Assembly: GCF_018390735.1 (NCBI RefSeq)
Contig: NZ_JAHBCL010000025.1
Span: 1 to 64,000 of the forward strand
Direction of reading: 5' to 3'
DNA length: 64,000 bases
Source of the DNA: Fusibacter paucivorans
GTDB lineage: Bacteria > Bacillota > Clostridia > Peptostreptococcales > Acidaminobacteraceae
Shown: positions 24,139-33,443 of the stretch, piece by piece
How the letters are laid out: each line of letters starts with the position of its first letter
Numbering within the stretch: the first letter of the stretch is position 1
Translations under genes and position numbers: made by a program
Notes under the pieces: model-generated
Told to the model about the DNA's origin: nothing
The model's input: the letters and a program-made list of their open reading frames with translations, nothing else
The model's database searches: none

Positions 24139-25794
24139 ATGGAAAAATTGGGCATGATTCTGCCGTTGCTAGTCCCCATAATCGGGGCGCTCTTTATTGT
24201 CAATAAACGGCTGATTAGTGATAAAAATCTTACAAAAGTAGTTGCCGTAACGGTCATTATCAATTTTATATGTGTCGTGTACTCATTGTTTTTCAATGAT
24301 CTGACAGCGGTACATATCTTAAAGGTCAATGCCTTTCTCGATATTTACTTTAAAGTTGATCAATTGACGCGCGTGTTCAGCTTACTGGCGTCTTCGCTAT
24401 GGGTGCTTACAGCATTTTATGCTTTTGCATACATGGATCATGAAAAACGCCATCGCCAGTTTTACACGTTTTTTACCCTTACTTTAGCGGTTATTATGGG
24501 TGTTGCCTATTCCGGCAACCTGTTTACGCTCTATGGCTACTATGAACTCTTAACGCTTTGTACTTTGCCGCTGGTGATACATCCGGGAACGGCAGAAGCG
24601 CTTCAAAGCGGGAAAAAGTACATTATTTATTCCTTCGGCGGCGCCACGTTGGTCGTTCTCGGGATGATGATGCTCTATGCCGTTACAGGAGATATGAGTT
24701 TTATGGCGCATGGTATTGTGGACTTGTCGCTCATCGAAGGGAATCGCGATTTGCTTAAATGGAGTTATCTTGCCATGTTCTTGGGGTTTGGCGTCAAAGC
24801 TGCGCTGGTACCGTTCCATTCATGGCTGCCGAATGCCATGGTAGCGCCGACGCCTGTCAGTGCACTACTGCATGCGGTAGCTGTTGTCAAGAGCGGTGTG
24901 TTTTCACTGATTAGGATGACCTACTTTATTTTTGGGACACAAACCGTTATGGCGCTGGATGTCACAAAATACTTAATGCCGTTTGTCGTCGTGACAATCG
25001 TCATGGGCTCTTTGTTGGCGCTGCATCAGGATCACTTGAAAAGACGTTTGGCTTATTCGACAATTTCGCAGCTTGGCTATATTTTACTCGGGATTCTCAT
25101 GCTGACGCCTAATGGCCTATTGGGTGCCATGCTGCATCTTATCAACCATGCGGTGATTAAAATTACGCTCTTTTTTGTCGTCGGTGCGATTACACACATG
25201 ACGCATTTCAAGTATATTCATCAGATTAGAGGGATCGGTAAACAGATGCCCGTTACCATGATTTGTTTTACCGTTGCCGCCATTTCGCTCGTCGGTATTC
25301 CGCCGACGAACGGATTTGTCAGCAAGTGGTTCTTAGGACTTGGAGCGCTTAATATCGGTAATTTTCTCTATATTATTATTTTGCTGCTCAGTGCCTTCTT
25401 TACAGCAGGTTATCTGCTGCCAATTTCGGTGACGTCTTTCTTTGTATCCAGTAAGTCTGAGCCTCATGAGCGAGATGCCTATCAATCGAATCATGAAACC
25501 TTACACGAAGTGAGTGATGACAGCGTACGAGAGATTACGCATGAAATGGCAAAGGACACGATACACGAAACTGCGCACGAAACTGAGAATAAAACTTTGC
25601 GCAACGAAATGGTTGCGGCGGAGTTTTCAGAAGATGGTGAAGCGGAGTCAACAGACGCGAAGCCAATAAAATTAGAGCCGCCGAAAGGCATGCTTTATCC
25701 AATCGTACTATTAACCGTCGTTATCGTAGGACTCGGTATTTTTCCGAATCCCATTATCAATTTTCTCGGCGGCGTTATTCAAGATGCTTTTTAG
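24139..25794 (+). CDS. Second NuoN/MrpD-like antiporter subunit with charged loop
   Basis: A 551-residue antiporter subunit. Glu in LYGYYELLTLCTLPL, Lys in GFGVKAALVPFHSWLPNA, and Lys in AVAVVKSGVFSL keep the proton channel. Between the last two helices there is an extra hydrophilic loop (about residues 436-515) rich in Glu, His and Thr, with repeated HETxHE-like units (TIHETAHETENKT). Such a loop is not part of the family and may face the cytoplasm; a metal or regulatory role is speculative. The gap to mrpD is 51 bp. Confidence 0.85.
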   Translation: MEKLGMILPLLVPIIGALFIVNKRLISDKNLTKVVAVTVIINFICVVYSLFFNDLTAVHILKVNAFLDIYFKVDQLTRVFSLLASSLWVLTAFYAFAYMDHEKRHRQFYTFFTLTLAVIMGVAYSGNLFTLYGYYELLTLCTLPLVIHPGTAEALQSGKKYIIYSFGGATLVVLGMMMLYAVTGDMSFMAHGIVDLSLIEGNRDLLKWSYLAMFLGFGVKAALVPFHSWLPNAMVAPTPVSALLHAVAVVKSGVFSLIRMTYFIFGTQTVMALDVTKYLMPFVVVTIVMGSLLALHQDHLKRRLAYSTISQLGYILLGILMLTPNGLLGAMLHLINHAVIKITLFFVVGAITHMTHFKYIHQIRGIGKQMPVTMICFTVAAISLVGIPPTNGFVSKWFLGLGALNIGNFLYIIILLLSAFFTAGYLLPISVTSFFVSSKSEPHERDAYQSNHETLHEVSDDSVREITHEMAKDTIHETAHETENKTLRNEMVAAEFSEDGEAESTDAKPIKLEPPKGMLYPIVLLTVVIVGLGIFPNPIINFLGGVIQDAF

Positions 25795-25806
25795 GGGGTG
25801 ACGCAT

Positions 25807-27888
25807 ATGAATCTCATGCTAATAATCCTGCTGGTTCCTTTTTTGGGCGCGTTTATAGGTTATTATCTCGGCTATAAAAATGAAAAGTTTCGAAATGTAT
25901 TCAATATTTTGTTGACAGCAGTAGAACTGCTGTTAATTATCATGCTTTATCAAACGGTCAAAGAAGGTCCCATCGAGTATGTGATGCCCAATATTATGGG
26001 AACGGGATTGCATCTCAAAGTTGATATTATGCGTTATGCGATGTTGTTTATTTCAGGCCTTGCATGGTTTTTGGCAACGATGTATTCAACACAGTATTTG
26101 ATTAAAAAGAAAAATAGAAACCGTTATTACTTTTTCTTTATGCTGACCTATGCAACGACGCTCGGCATCTTTATGTCCGAAAATCTGCTCAATATGTTTA
26201 CTTTTTTTGAAGGGATGTCATTGACTTCCTATGCATTGGTCATCCACGATGAAGACCGTTATAGCCACGATGCGGGCAAATCATACTTGGGCATGGCGAT
26301 TGCCGGCGGCATGGTAATGCTCTTTGGTATTTTAATGGAATTTGATTATACCGGGACACTGGACATTGGTGATATGGGAGCTATCTTACCAACGCTAGGT
26401 CCTGTAAAATATGTTATTGCACTGTTGATTATGTTTGGCTTTATGATTAAAGCCAGTGTTTTCCCACTTCATACGTGGCTGCCAAAGGCTTATCCAGCAG
26501 CGCCGACGCCATCCAGTGCGATTTTGAGTGGTATATTGTTAAAAACAGGCCTCTTTGGCATTATTATTATATTGGTGGAGATGATGGGTTCGGATCCGTA
26601 TCTTTCGATGCTAATTTATGCTTTAGGTCTGATTAACATCTATTTAGGCGGTATTCTTGCCATGCTGCAACGAAATATTAAACGCATTATTGCTTACAGC
26701 AGTATGAGCCAGACTGGTTTTATGCTTATGGGGATTGGTCTCGTAGGTATTTTAGGTGAATCCGGTGGTGTTGCACTAGTGGGCACCATTTTATACATGA
26801 TCAATCATGCCTTTTTTAAAATTCTGCTATTCTTTGGCGCAGGGATTATCTATATGATTCTCGGTGAACTCAGTATTAATAAGATTAGTGGGTTTGGCAG
26901 AAATAAGCAGAAGCTAAAGGTGTTCTTCCTCATTGGCGTTCTCGGTGTCGCGGGCATGCCGGGTCTGAGCGGTTTTATTTCGAAGACGCTGGTTCATGAG
27001 GCGATTATAGAAGCTTATCATCACACGCATTTTATGTTCTTCAAAGTGTCCGAATGGCTTTTCCTTATAGGTGGCGGCTTAACAGTGGCCTATATGCTCA
27101 AACTGTTCATTGCCGTTTTCGTGGAAAAGAATGATGCTTTTCATGGACAGTTTGCAGAACAGGTTCATAAGCGTGCTTTGCTGCCAATGGGTGTCCTTGC
27201 AGCCTTGATCGTTTTGCTGGGTGTCATGCCCAATACGATTATTGCGCCGCTGTCGCTCTATGCACATGAAATCGGCATGGAAATGCCGTCTCATCTATCG
27301 CTTTTTAATGCGACGACCATTGGGTATGCGGTTATTTCTTTCGTCGTTGGCGGTGTGTTGTATGCTGCTGTCATCCGACGTAAACTCTATGTTATGGATG
27401 AAGCGGAAGGTCGCCGTATTTTTGTGAATCCGTCGCTTTCATGGATTTCGATCGAATCGGATATTTTTGTTCCTGTTATGCAAATTGCCTATATTTTGTT
27501 TAGCTTCATTTTTAAAATCATCGATAATGGTCTTTTATGGATTGCTCAAAAGTCGTCGGAGTTCTTTGGCGGTATTGCTAAGATTGATGCAGAGGCGGCT
27601 CTAAATGGCACTTACAGGCAAATTGTAACGCATACAGAACATGCGATTGAAGATGTGCGCCATAAACGGCAGCATCAGACGGAAGCTATTCTTGAAACCG
27701 TTTCAGAAAAACGTGAACAGGCACAGATTTATACATCCATTAGCCCTGAAATTGAGGCAATTGCAAAGTTAAAGCTTAAATTTGGACAAATACAGCGAAC
27801 CGCTTCAGGCATTACCAGCGCGATCTTTATGTTTGCCTTTGTCGTCGTTTTTAGCATGATCTTCATCTACTATTTTGGACATCAGTAA
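25807..27888 (+). CDS. Large NuoL/MrpA-like antiporter subunit
   Basis: A 693-residue subunit, the longest of the three. Conserved residues: Glu in FTFFEGMSLTSYALV, Lys in GFMIKASVFPLHTWLPKAYP, Lys in GILLKTGLFG, and HAFFKILLFFGAG. After about 500 residues of core it has a long soluble stretch with a helical charged segment (about 590-660) and a final membrane helix, recalling the NuoL C-terminal arm. ATG 25807 follows AGGGGG at 9 bases; GTG 25798 is less likely. It lacks the MrpA C-terminal domains, which are the separate genes at 21271 and 21507. Confidence 0.87.
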   Translation: MNLMLIILLVPFLGAFIGYYLGYKNEKFRNVFNILLTAVELLLIIMLYQTVKEGPIEYVMPNIMGTGLHLKVDIMRYAMLFISGLAWFLATMYSTQYLIKKKNRNRYYFFFMLTYATTLGIFMSENLLNMFTFFEGMSLTSYALVIHDEDRYSHDAGKSYLGMAIAGGMVMLFGILMEFDYTGTLDIGDMGAILPTLGPVKYVIALLIMFGFMIKASVFPLHTWLPKAYPAAPTPSSAILSGILLKTGLFGIIIILVEMMGSDPYLSMLIYALGLINIYLGGILAMLQRNIKRIIAYSSMSQTGFMLMGIGLVGILGESGGVALVGTILYMINHAFFKILLFFGAGIIYMILGELSINKISGFGRNKQKLKVFFLIGVLGVAGMPGLSGFISKTLVHEAIIEAYHHTHFMFFKVSEWLFLIGGGLTVAYMLKLFIAVFVEKNDAFHGQFAEQVHKRALLPMGVLAALIVLLGVMPNTIIAPLSLYAHEIGMEMPSHLSLFNATTIGYAVISFVVGGVLYAAVIRRKLYVMDEAEGRRIFVNPSLSWISIESDIFVPVMQIAYILFSFIFKIIDNGLLWIAQKSSEFFGGIAKIDAEAALNGTYRQIVTHTEHAIEDVRHKRQHQTEAILETVSEKREQAQIYTSISPEIEAIAKLKLKFGQIQRTASGITSAIFMFAFVVVFSMIFIYYFGHQ

Positions 27889-28034
27889 ACACCTTCTATA
27901 CGGTAATCGCAAGCGATAGACGGCATAAAAACATGGCGGTCTTTAAAAACTTGTGAACATTTCTTGAATTTTCAAATTAACTATACTAATTTACTAGGAA
28001 TTGTATTATAATGTCTGTAGTGGAGGTGAGCATT

Positions 28035-28346
28035 ATGTATATTGCGACGAATAAAGAAACATGCGACAAGATTAGAGAAGTCTTGGCAGCTCAAGCGGAT
28101 AAACCTCAAAATATTAGAGTTTTTATCGCGGGTATGGCTTGCAGCGGTCCGAGCTTTGGCCTTGGCTTAGATAACATCAATGACGAAGATGTTACAGAAA
28201 TCGTTGAAGGTGTTAATTTTGTACTTGAAAAATCAGTATTTGACAGCGTTGGCGAAATCAAAGTAGAGTGGGTCGGCAACGGTTATTCGGTTCAGCCGGT
28301 AAACGTTCAGCCATCTGCATGTGGTTCTTGCTCTAGCTGTGGCTAA
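28035..28346 (+). CDS. HesB/IscA-like protein, Cys form
   Basis: A 103-residue protein of the HesB-like family (relative of A-type Fe-S carriers). CDKIREVLAAQADKPQNIRV leads to FIAGMACSGPSFGLGLD with Cys36, the key residue, and the C-terminus ends CGSCSSCG, further likely metal ligands. ATG 28035 is chosen: GGAGGTGAG lies directly before it, and the longer ORF from 28011 runs through that site. A TATAAT at 28007-28012 may be its -10 box. It is followed by a terminator and then a paralogue in which Cys36 is replaced by UGA. The function is probably Fe-S or selenium-related redox chemistry. Confidence 0.85.
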   Translation: MYIATNKETCDKIREVLAAQADKPQNIRVFIAGMACSGPSFGLGLDNINDEDVTEIVEGVNFVLEKSVFDSVGEIKVEWVGNGYSVQPVNVQPSACGSCSSCG

Positions 28347-28356
28347 CAAAAATAAG

Positions 28357-28385
28357 ACGACGATCTGATGCGTCGTTTTTTTTTC
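28357..28385 (+). terminator. Terminator between the two HesB-like genes
   Basis: ACGACG (28357-28362) pairs with CGTCGT (28371-28376), followed by a run of nine or more T. Confidence 0.85.
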
Positions 28386-28416
28386 AAAAAAATACCCCCC
28401 CACACGCGGGTTTCGC

Positions 28417-28445
28417 TTTTGTTTCACTCAGAAGTAGGGTATAAT
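28417..28445 (+). promoter_or_regulatory. Promoter of the selenoprotein gene
   Basis: TATAAT at 28440-28445; weak -35 TTTTGT at 28417-28422 with a 17-base spacer. Needed because a terminator separates the two paralogues. Confidence 0.45.
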
Positions 28446-28477
28446 AATTTAAGGTTGTTTTTGAAGGAGGTAGCACG

Positions 28478-28768
28478 ATGTACTTTAAATGTGATGGTGA
28501 TACCTGCGATAAAATCAGGGAGGTCCTTGAAAAACAAAAGGACAAACCGCAAAATGTTAGGATTTATATCGCGGGAATGGGTTGAGGCGGCCCAAATTTT
28601 GGTCTAGGTCTAGATCATTTGGGTGAAGAAGATATTCAAGAAAATATCGGTGGCGTCAATTTTATAATGGAAAAATACTTGTTCGATACTGTCGGGAGAG
28701 TTGAAATCAGATGGAATGGCTATGGCTATTCGATTTATGCCGATGGCGTTGGCGCAAGCAGCTGTTAG
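28478..28768 (+). CDS. HesB-like selenoprotein (in-frame UGA at codon 36)
   Basis: Reading from ATG 28478 (AAGGAGG 7 bases upstream) through one TGA gives a 96-residue protein that aligns without gaps to the HesB-like protein just upstream. Shared stretches are CDKIREVL, DKPQN, IAGM, GLGLD, GVNF and EK. The TGA (28583-28585) is codon 36, exactly where the paralogue has Cys36: GMG-U-GGPNFG against GMA-C-SGPSFG. After it the frame stays open for 60 codons with conserved residues, ending SSC. A hairpin fitting a bacterial SECIS follows the TGA at once. HesB-like selenoproteins are a described group. The alternative, a nonsense pseudogene, is disfavoured by the conservation and the hairpin. Routine ORF callers would miss or split it. 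Confidence 0.85.
28586..28626 (+). promoter_or_regulatory. Predicted bacterial SECIS element
   Basis: Directly after the UGA, CCCAAAT (28591-28597) pairs with ATTTGGG (28617-28623), and GGTCTA (28601-28606) pairs with TAGATC (28611-28616; one G-U) around a GGTC loop. The apex AGGTCT equals that of the E. coli fdhF SECIS, as I recall it. Loop distance from the UGA, about 22 bases, is in the usual range. It would recruit SelB for selenocysteine insertion. Confidence 0.75.
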
Positions 28769-28801
28769 AAAAAGTTGACCCTAATAGAACAGAAAAGCAT
28801 G

Positions 28802-28838
28802 AAAAGAGCGAACATCAAAATGATGGCGCTCTTTTTTT
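28802..28838 (+). terminator. Terminator after the selenoprotein gene
   Basis: AAAAGAGCG pairs with CGCTCTTTT, with an inner CATC/GATG pairing and seven T. It may also serve the convergent pullulanase gene. Confidence 0.82.
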
Positions 28839-28897
28839 ATACATATATTTCAACGATCAAGTATACAGTTGCTTTGCTGTGAAAAGCTGCAAAAGTA

Positions 28898-30871
28898 TCA
28901 AATGTTGAGAAGGATATCGCCGTCGGTTAATGGCGAGAATTTATAAATAGCCGAACTGAATCGCGGTACTTTGATCAAGTGATGTGTTTGATGTTCCACT
29001 TGATAGGGCTCATAACGCACACCGCTTTCATCAAAGATCAGTTCGATTTTTAAATACTCAAGCGGTATTTTCTGCTGATAAGACGCGCAAAGCTGTCCCA
29101 TGATTTCTGAGATGGAGAGAATGAGTTCCGATGGCTGCGCATTGTGAACAATAAAGAGACACTTGTAATCATCGGTTTCTTCACCAAGTATGCTCATGGC
29201 GATGACATTGGTCCGATGGCCGATGTGTTCCGTGCGATCATATATTTTAACGCGCTTTCGAATGGCTTCAGCAGAATGCAGGCTAAAGCATTTCATTTTT
29301 TTTCGGAAGGTGATTAAGTCTCTCACATATAAGTAAAAAGCATAATGGGTCATTTTCTCATCCCAATGCAATGCATTAATGGCTAAATCGGCATTATAGG
29401 AATTATGATTACCATTTTTACTGCGAAGGAATTCATTACCTTCGTGAATGAATGGGATTCCCTGTGCCATGAGCAGCAAGTTAAAGGCAAGTTTGTTAAG
29501 GCGAATGAGATCGTCTTCGTTGCCAGTGGGATTGGTTTTTTGAAGCTTGTCATAAAGGATGAGATTATCATGCGAGTTAATGTAATTCACGGTTTCGCTG
29601 GGTGATGTCGTAAAACCAATAAATTTTGGATCATAGGGAATGGAACCCAGCAGTCCAATCTGAGTTCGGTATTTTAAATCTAAGTTGCCTTGTAGAAAGC
29701 CATACCCGTAGCCGTCATTATCGCCTTTGATGGCATCTCTGAATTCGTCATTAAAGAGTGCGAATCCCTTATTGCACTGTGCACCGCGGAATAGGCGCTT
29801 CGAATCGGCAAGGGTTGACAAACCGCCCATCCAGGGTTCGCCGTAAATGAGGATGCCCGGATTGATATCTGACAGCGTTTTTTGAATCAGTACCAGTGTA
29901 TCCATGTCGATCAATGCCATTAAGTCAAATCGAAAGCCGTCAATATGGTATTCTTCCACCCAGTAACGCAATGATTCGAGTATGAACTTTTGAACCATCG
30001 GATTTTCCGATGCCAGCTCATTACCGCAGCCGGAGCCATTTGAAAACTTGCCGTCTTTTGTCATGCGGTAATAATAACCAGGCGCAAGAATGTTGAAATT
30101 GGCATGTTTGCTCCTATACGTATGGTTGTAAACGACGTCCATAATAACGCGCATGCCCTTTTGGTGCAAGGTCTGAATAAGTGATTTCAATTCGGTAATG
30201 CGAGAGATAGGGTCCTGTGGATCAGTGGCATAGCTGCCTTCCGGCGTATTGTAATGTTCAGGATCATATCCCCAGTTATAAGCATTTAAATCTTCGCTGA
30301 GTTCATCAACGGATATAAAGTCGTACACAGGCATTAAGTGAACGTGCGTAATGCCGAGGTCTACAAGATGGTCGAGGCCGGTTGCATAACCTTCGTAGGC
30401 GGTATTCTCTTCACATAAGCCTAGGTATTTCCCCGGGAAGGATGACTTAGCCGTTGGATCGGCCGTATAGTCTTTAATATGCAATTCATATAAAATCGCT
30501 TCTGTATGCGGCATTGGCGGCAATGGCAAATCGTCAGCCCATCCCTCGGGATTAGTCTTTTGAAGATCAACGATGGCACCTCGTGTTCCGTTAGCGCTAG
30601 TTGATGTGGCATATGGGTCGGTGATTTCATCTCGATCGTCTATGATAAAGGTATAATAGTAGCCATGGTAGTCACCTGCCAGCGTAATGCTGTAGACGCC
30701 GTCAGTGTCCTTTAGCATTTTATGAAGTGTTCTTTGAAGTACTTTGGGATGATCGTACAGTGCTAATTTGACATCGTTGACCGTGGGTGCCCATACGTTG
30801 ACGGTAAGCTGTTTAGGCGTATAGATGACGCCCAATTTTTTAGTTGTTATGGGAAAGGTCACTTCGTTCAT
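28898..30871 (-). CDS. pulA: Type I pullulanase (alpha-1,6 debranching)
   Basis: A 657-residue GH13 enzyme that cleaves alpha-1,6 branches of glycogen or pullulan. It has an N-terminal CBM48-like domain (about 10-95) and a catalytic barrel with the type I marker YNWGYDPEHYN. Catalytic residues: nucleophile Asp in GFRFDLMALID, acid Glu in LIYGEPWMGG, and HD in INSHDNLILYDK. There is no signal peptide, so it acts inside the cell on glycogen. ATG 30871 follows AAGGAG; the longer ORF to 30916 has none. Last gene of the glycogen cluster; with GlgP it degrades glycogen. Confidence 0.93.
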   Translation of the reverse strand: MNEVTFPITTKKLGVIYTPKQLTVNVWAPTVNDVKLALYDHPKVLQRTLHKMLKDTDGVYSITLAGDYHGYYYTFIIDDRDEITDPYATSTSANGTRGAIVDLQKTNPEGWADDLPLPPMPHTEAILYELHIKDYTADPTAKSSFPGKYLGLCEENTAYEGYATGLDHLVDLGITHVHLMPVYDFISVDELSEDLNAYNWGYDPEHYNTPEGSYATDPQDPISRITELKSLIQTLHQKGMRVIMDVVYNHTYRSKHANFNILAPGYYYRMTKDGKFSNGSGCGNELASENPMVQKFILESLRYWVEEYHIDGFRFDLMALIDMDTLVLIQKTLSDINPGILIYGEPWMGGLSTLADSKRLFRGAQCNKGFALFNDEFRDAIKGDNDGYGYGFLQGNLDLKYRTQIGLLGSIPYDPKFIGFTTSPSETVNYINSHDNLILYDKLQKTNPTGNEDDLIRLNKLAFNLLLMAQGIPFIHEGNEFLRSKNGNHNSYNADLAINALHWDEKMTHYAFYLYVRDLITFRKKMKCFSLHSAEAIRKRVKIYDRTEHIGHRTNVIAMSILGEETDDYKCLFIVHNAQPSELILSISEIMGQLCASYQQKIPLEYLKIELIFDESGVRYEPYQVEHQTHHLIKVPRFSSAIYKFSPLTDGDILLNI

Positions 30872-30985
30872 CAAATAACTCCTTTTACTGTCGCGTACAG
30901 GGCACAAAATATCCATAGACGCGAAGGGGAATGGTTTTAAAAATGATTAAAGATACTGCATTAAGGTACTATTATGTTATGTCAA

Positions 30986-33427
30986 TTACAATTTGAAATC
31001 AAGTAATTTCTTTTGTACATTCCAAATACTCGTCGCATAGCGCTCAATGGTGTAGTCTGCCGAGAATGCACCGGAACAGGCGATGTTGGCGAGCGACATT
31101 TTGCTCCACTGATACTTGTCACGGTATATTTCAGCGATTCGTTCCTGTGCAAGGCGATAGGATTCGAAATCCTTTAAAATAAAGAATTCGTCATTAAAAC
31201 GCAGCAGCCTGTCTGCAATGGGAATGAATTCATCTTTTGGCACCGGTAGGTAACCGTTGACGAGTTCATCAATGACAGCTTTAAGATCAGGACTGTTGTT
31301 GTAAATTTCATAGGCGTTGTAATGACCGTTTTGATAGTAGTCGTAAACTTCTTCAACTTTTAGGCCAAAGAGAATAATGTTGCTTTCGCCCACTTCATTC
31401 ATAATTTCAACATTGGCACCATCGAGTGTTGCCAGTGTTACAGCACCGTTCATCATAAATTTCATATTGCCGGTACCCGAAGCTTCTTTTGAAGCTGTGG
31501 AAATTTGCTCGCTGACATCTGCCGCGGGAATCATATGGCTTGCTAGTGAAACACCGTAGTTTGGCAGGAAGACGACTTTCAGTTTATCCTTAATGCTCTT
31601 GTCGTTGTTGATGACAGAACCAACTGTATTGATGAGCTTGATAATTTGTTTGGCAACATAATAGCTAGGTGCCGACTTGCCGGCAAAGACGAAAACGCGC
31701 GGCGGAATATCCAGATTAGGATTTTCTTTGAGCTGGCGATAAAGGTGCATCACGTGCAGGATATTCAAATGCTGGCGCTTGTATTCGTGAATACGTTTTG
31801 CCTGCATATCGAAAATGGCATATGGATCGACGACAATCCCTTGCTTATCTTTAATGTATTTCGCGAGATTCTCTTTGTTCTGATGCTTTATTTCAAATAG
31901 GTCATCAAGGAATGACTTGTCATCACGGTATTTCAGTAAATCCCTTAACACGCGAGGATTTTTCTTAAAGCCATCGCCGATCGTATCGCCAATAAGTTTA
32001 GTAAGGCCCGGATTGGCATTTAAGAGCCAGTGACGGTGCATAATGCCATTGGTCTTGTTGTTGAAACGCTCAGGGTAAATATCGTAGAAAACTTTGAGTT
32101 CTTTGTTTTTTAAAATCTCTGTGTGCAGTTTAGCAACGCCGTTAATGCTGTGAGACCCAATAATGGAGAGATGCGCCATGCGCACCATGCCGTCATAGAT
32201 AATATGCATGGCACTCAGATGGTTGGGATCAGTAATATGATAGACATTGATCAGGTCCTCAGTGAAACGCCTTTCGATCTCTTCAATAATCATGGTAATG
32301 CGCGGGAGCAAATCCCTGAGCATGTAGAGCGGCCATTTTTCAAGCGCTTCAGCCATAATGGTATGGTTGGTGTACGAAATGCACTGCGTTGTGATTTTCC
32401 ACGCTTCTTCCCAGGTCATTTCTTCTTCATCAAGCAAAATGCGCATGAGTTCTGGAATTGCCAGAGCCGGATGCGTATCATTAATATGAATGGCGACGAA
32501 TTCGGCGAATCGATTGATGCCCACATTCATTTTCTTATAAGTATTGAAAATACTCTGAATACCTGCGGATACAAAGAAATACTCTTGCTTGAGCCTAAGC
32601 AGCTTACCCTCATCATAGGCATCGTTTGGATAGAGGATTTGTGTAATGATTTCGACGGAATGTTTTTTCTCAAAAGCACTTAGATAGTTCCCTTTGGAAA
32701 AGTTTTCAAAGTCGAAAATATCGTCGATTTCTTCAGCTGACCAGAGCCGTAAAGTATTTACCGTATTGTTTTCAAATCCCAGAATAGGCGTGTCATACGG
32801 AACTGCACGAACAGCATCGTAATTGACGAGCTCGAATTTGAGGCGTTCGCCGTCCATATGGGTTTCAACGTGGCCGTTGTATTTAACGATAACCGCTTTG
32901 TTGTTTCGCTTATATTCCCAGACATTGTTGTTGACCAGCCAACGATCGGGGAATTCCACTTGATAGCCATCGATGATGCGCTGTTCAAAGAGGCCGTTTT
33001 TATAGCGAATGCCGCAGCCGTGTCCCGGAATGGAAATAGAACTCATGGCATCGAGAAATCCTGCGGCGAGACGGCCAAGACCGCCATTGCCAAGTCCTTG
33101 GTCTACTTCGACTTCTAGAATGTCATCGATGTCGATGTCGAGGCTTCTGAGGCCATCTTTTACAATTTCATAGATCCCCAGATAATTGAGATTGTTTTCC
33201 ATGAATTTCCCTGTGAGAAATTCCATTGAAAAATAATAAATTTGTTTCACTTGCTCCGTTCGGTAGGTGGAGTTGGTATTGGCCCATAAGTTGCCGATAT
33301 ACTCCTTAACCATTTCTCCAAGCGCTGTGTAGCGCTCAAGTGCTGTCGTCTCATTAATCTGACGTGCTGTTGATGATTTGATTTGAGCTATGTAGTCTTG
33401 TTTAAATTCAGCTATGGTAAGTTTCAT
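30986..33427 (-). CDS. glgP: Glycogen phosphorylase
   Basis: An 813-residue enzyme that releases glucose 1-phosphate from glycogen ends using phosphate and PLP. The PLP lysine motif EASGTGNMKFMMNGA lies near residues 650-665, and GLGNGGLGRLAAGFLDAM (about 110-127) is the N-terminal substrate loop. Full length for the family. AAAGGAG precedes ATG 33427. An intrinsic terminator sits between glgA and this gene, so the degradative pair glgP-pulA may be expressed at a different level from the biosynthetic genes. Confidence 0.95.
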   Translation of the reverse strand: MKLTIAEFKQDYIAQIKSSTARQINETTALERYTALGEMVKEYIGNLWANTNSTYRTEQVKQIYYFSMEFLTGKFMENNLNYLGIYEIVKDGLRSLDIDIDDILEVEVDQGLGNGGLGRLAAGFLDAMSSISIPGHGCGIRYKNGLFEQRIIDGYQVEFPDRWLVNNNVWEYKRNNKAVIVKYNGHVETHMDGERLKFELVNYDAVRAVPYDTPILGFENNTVNTLRLWSAEEIDDIFDFENFSKGNYLSAFEKKHSVEIITQILYPNDAYDEGKLLRLKQEYFFVSAGIQSIFNTYKKMNVGINRFAEFVAIHINDTHPALAIPELMRILLDEEEMTWEEAWKITTQCISYTNHTIMAEALEKWPLYMLRDLLPRITMIIEEIERRFTEDLINVYHITDPNHLSAMHIIYDGMVRMAHLSIIGSHSINGVAKLHTEILKNKELKVFYDIYPERFNNKTNGIMHRHWLLNANPGLTKLIGDTIGDGFKKNPRVLRDLLKYRDDKSFLDDLFEIKHQNKENLAKYIKDKQGIVVDPYAIFDMQAKRIHEYKRQHLNILHVMHLYRQLKENPNLDIPPRVFVFAGKSAPSYYVAKQIIKLINTVGSVINNDKSIKDKLKVVFLPNYGVSLASHMIPAADVSEQISTASKEASGTGNMKFMMNGAVTLATLDGANVEIMNEVGESNIILFGLKVEEVYDYYQNGHYNAYEIYNNSPDLKAVIDELVNGYLPVPKDEFIPIADRLLRFNDEFFILKDFESYRLAQERIAEIYRDKYQWSKMSLANIACSGAFSADYTIERYATSIWNVQKKLLDFKL

Positions 33428-33443
33428 ATAAACCGCTCCTTTG

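Noticed and set aside
28368-28607. 79-aa ORF across the selenoprotein start
   Set aside because: Wrong frame; starts inside the terminator. The true frame reads through TGA.
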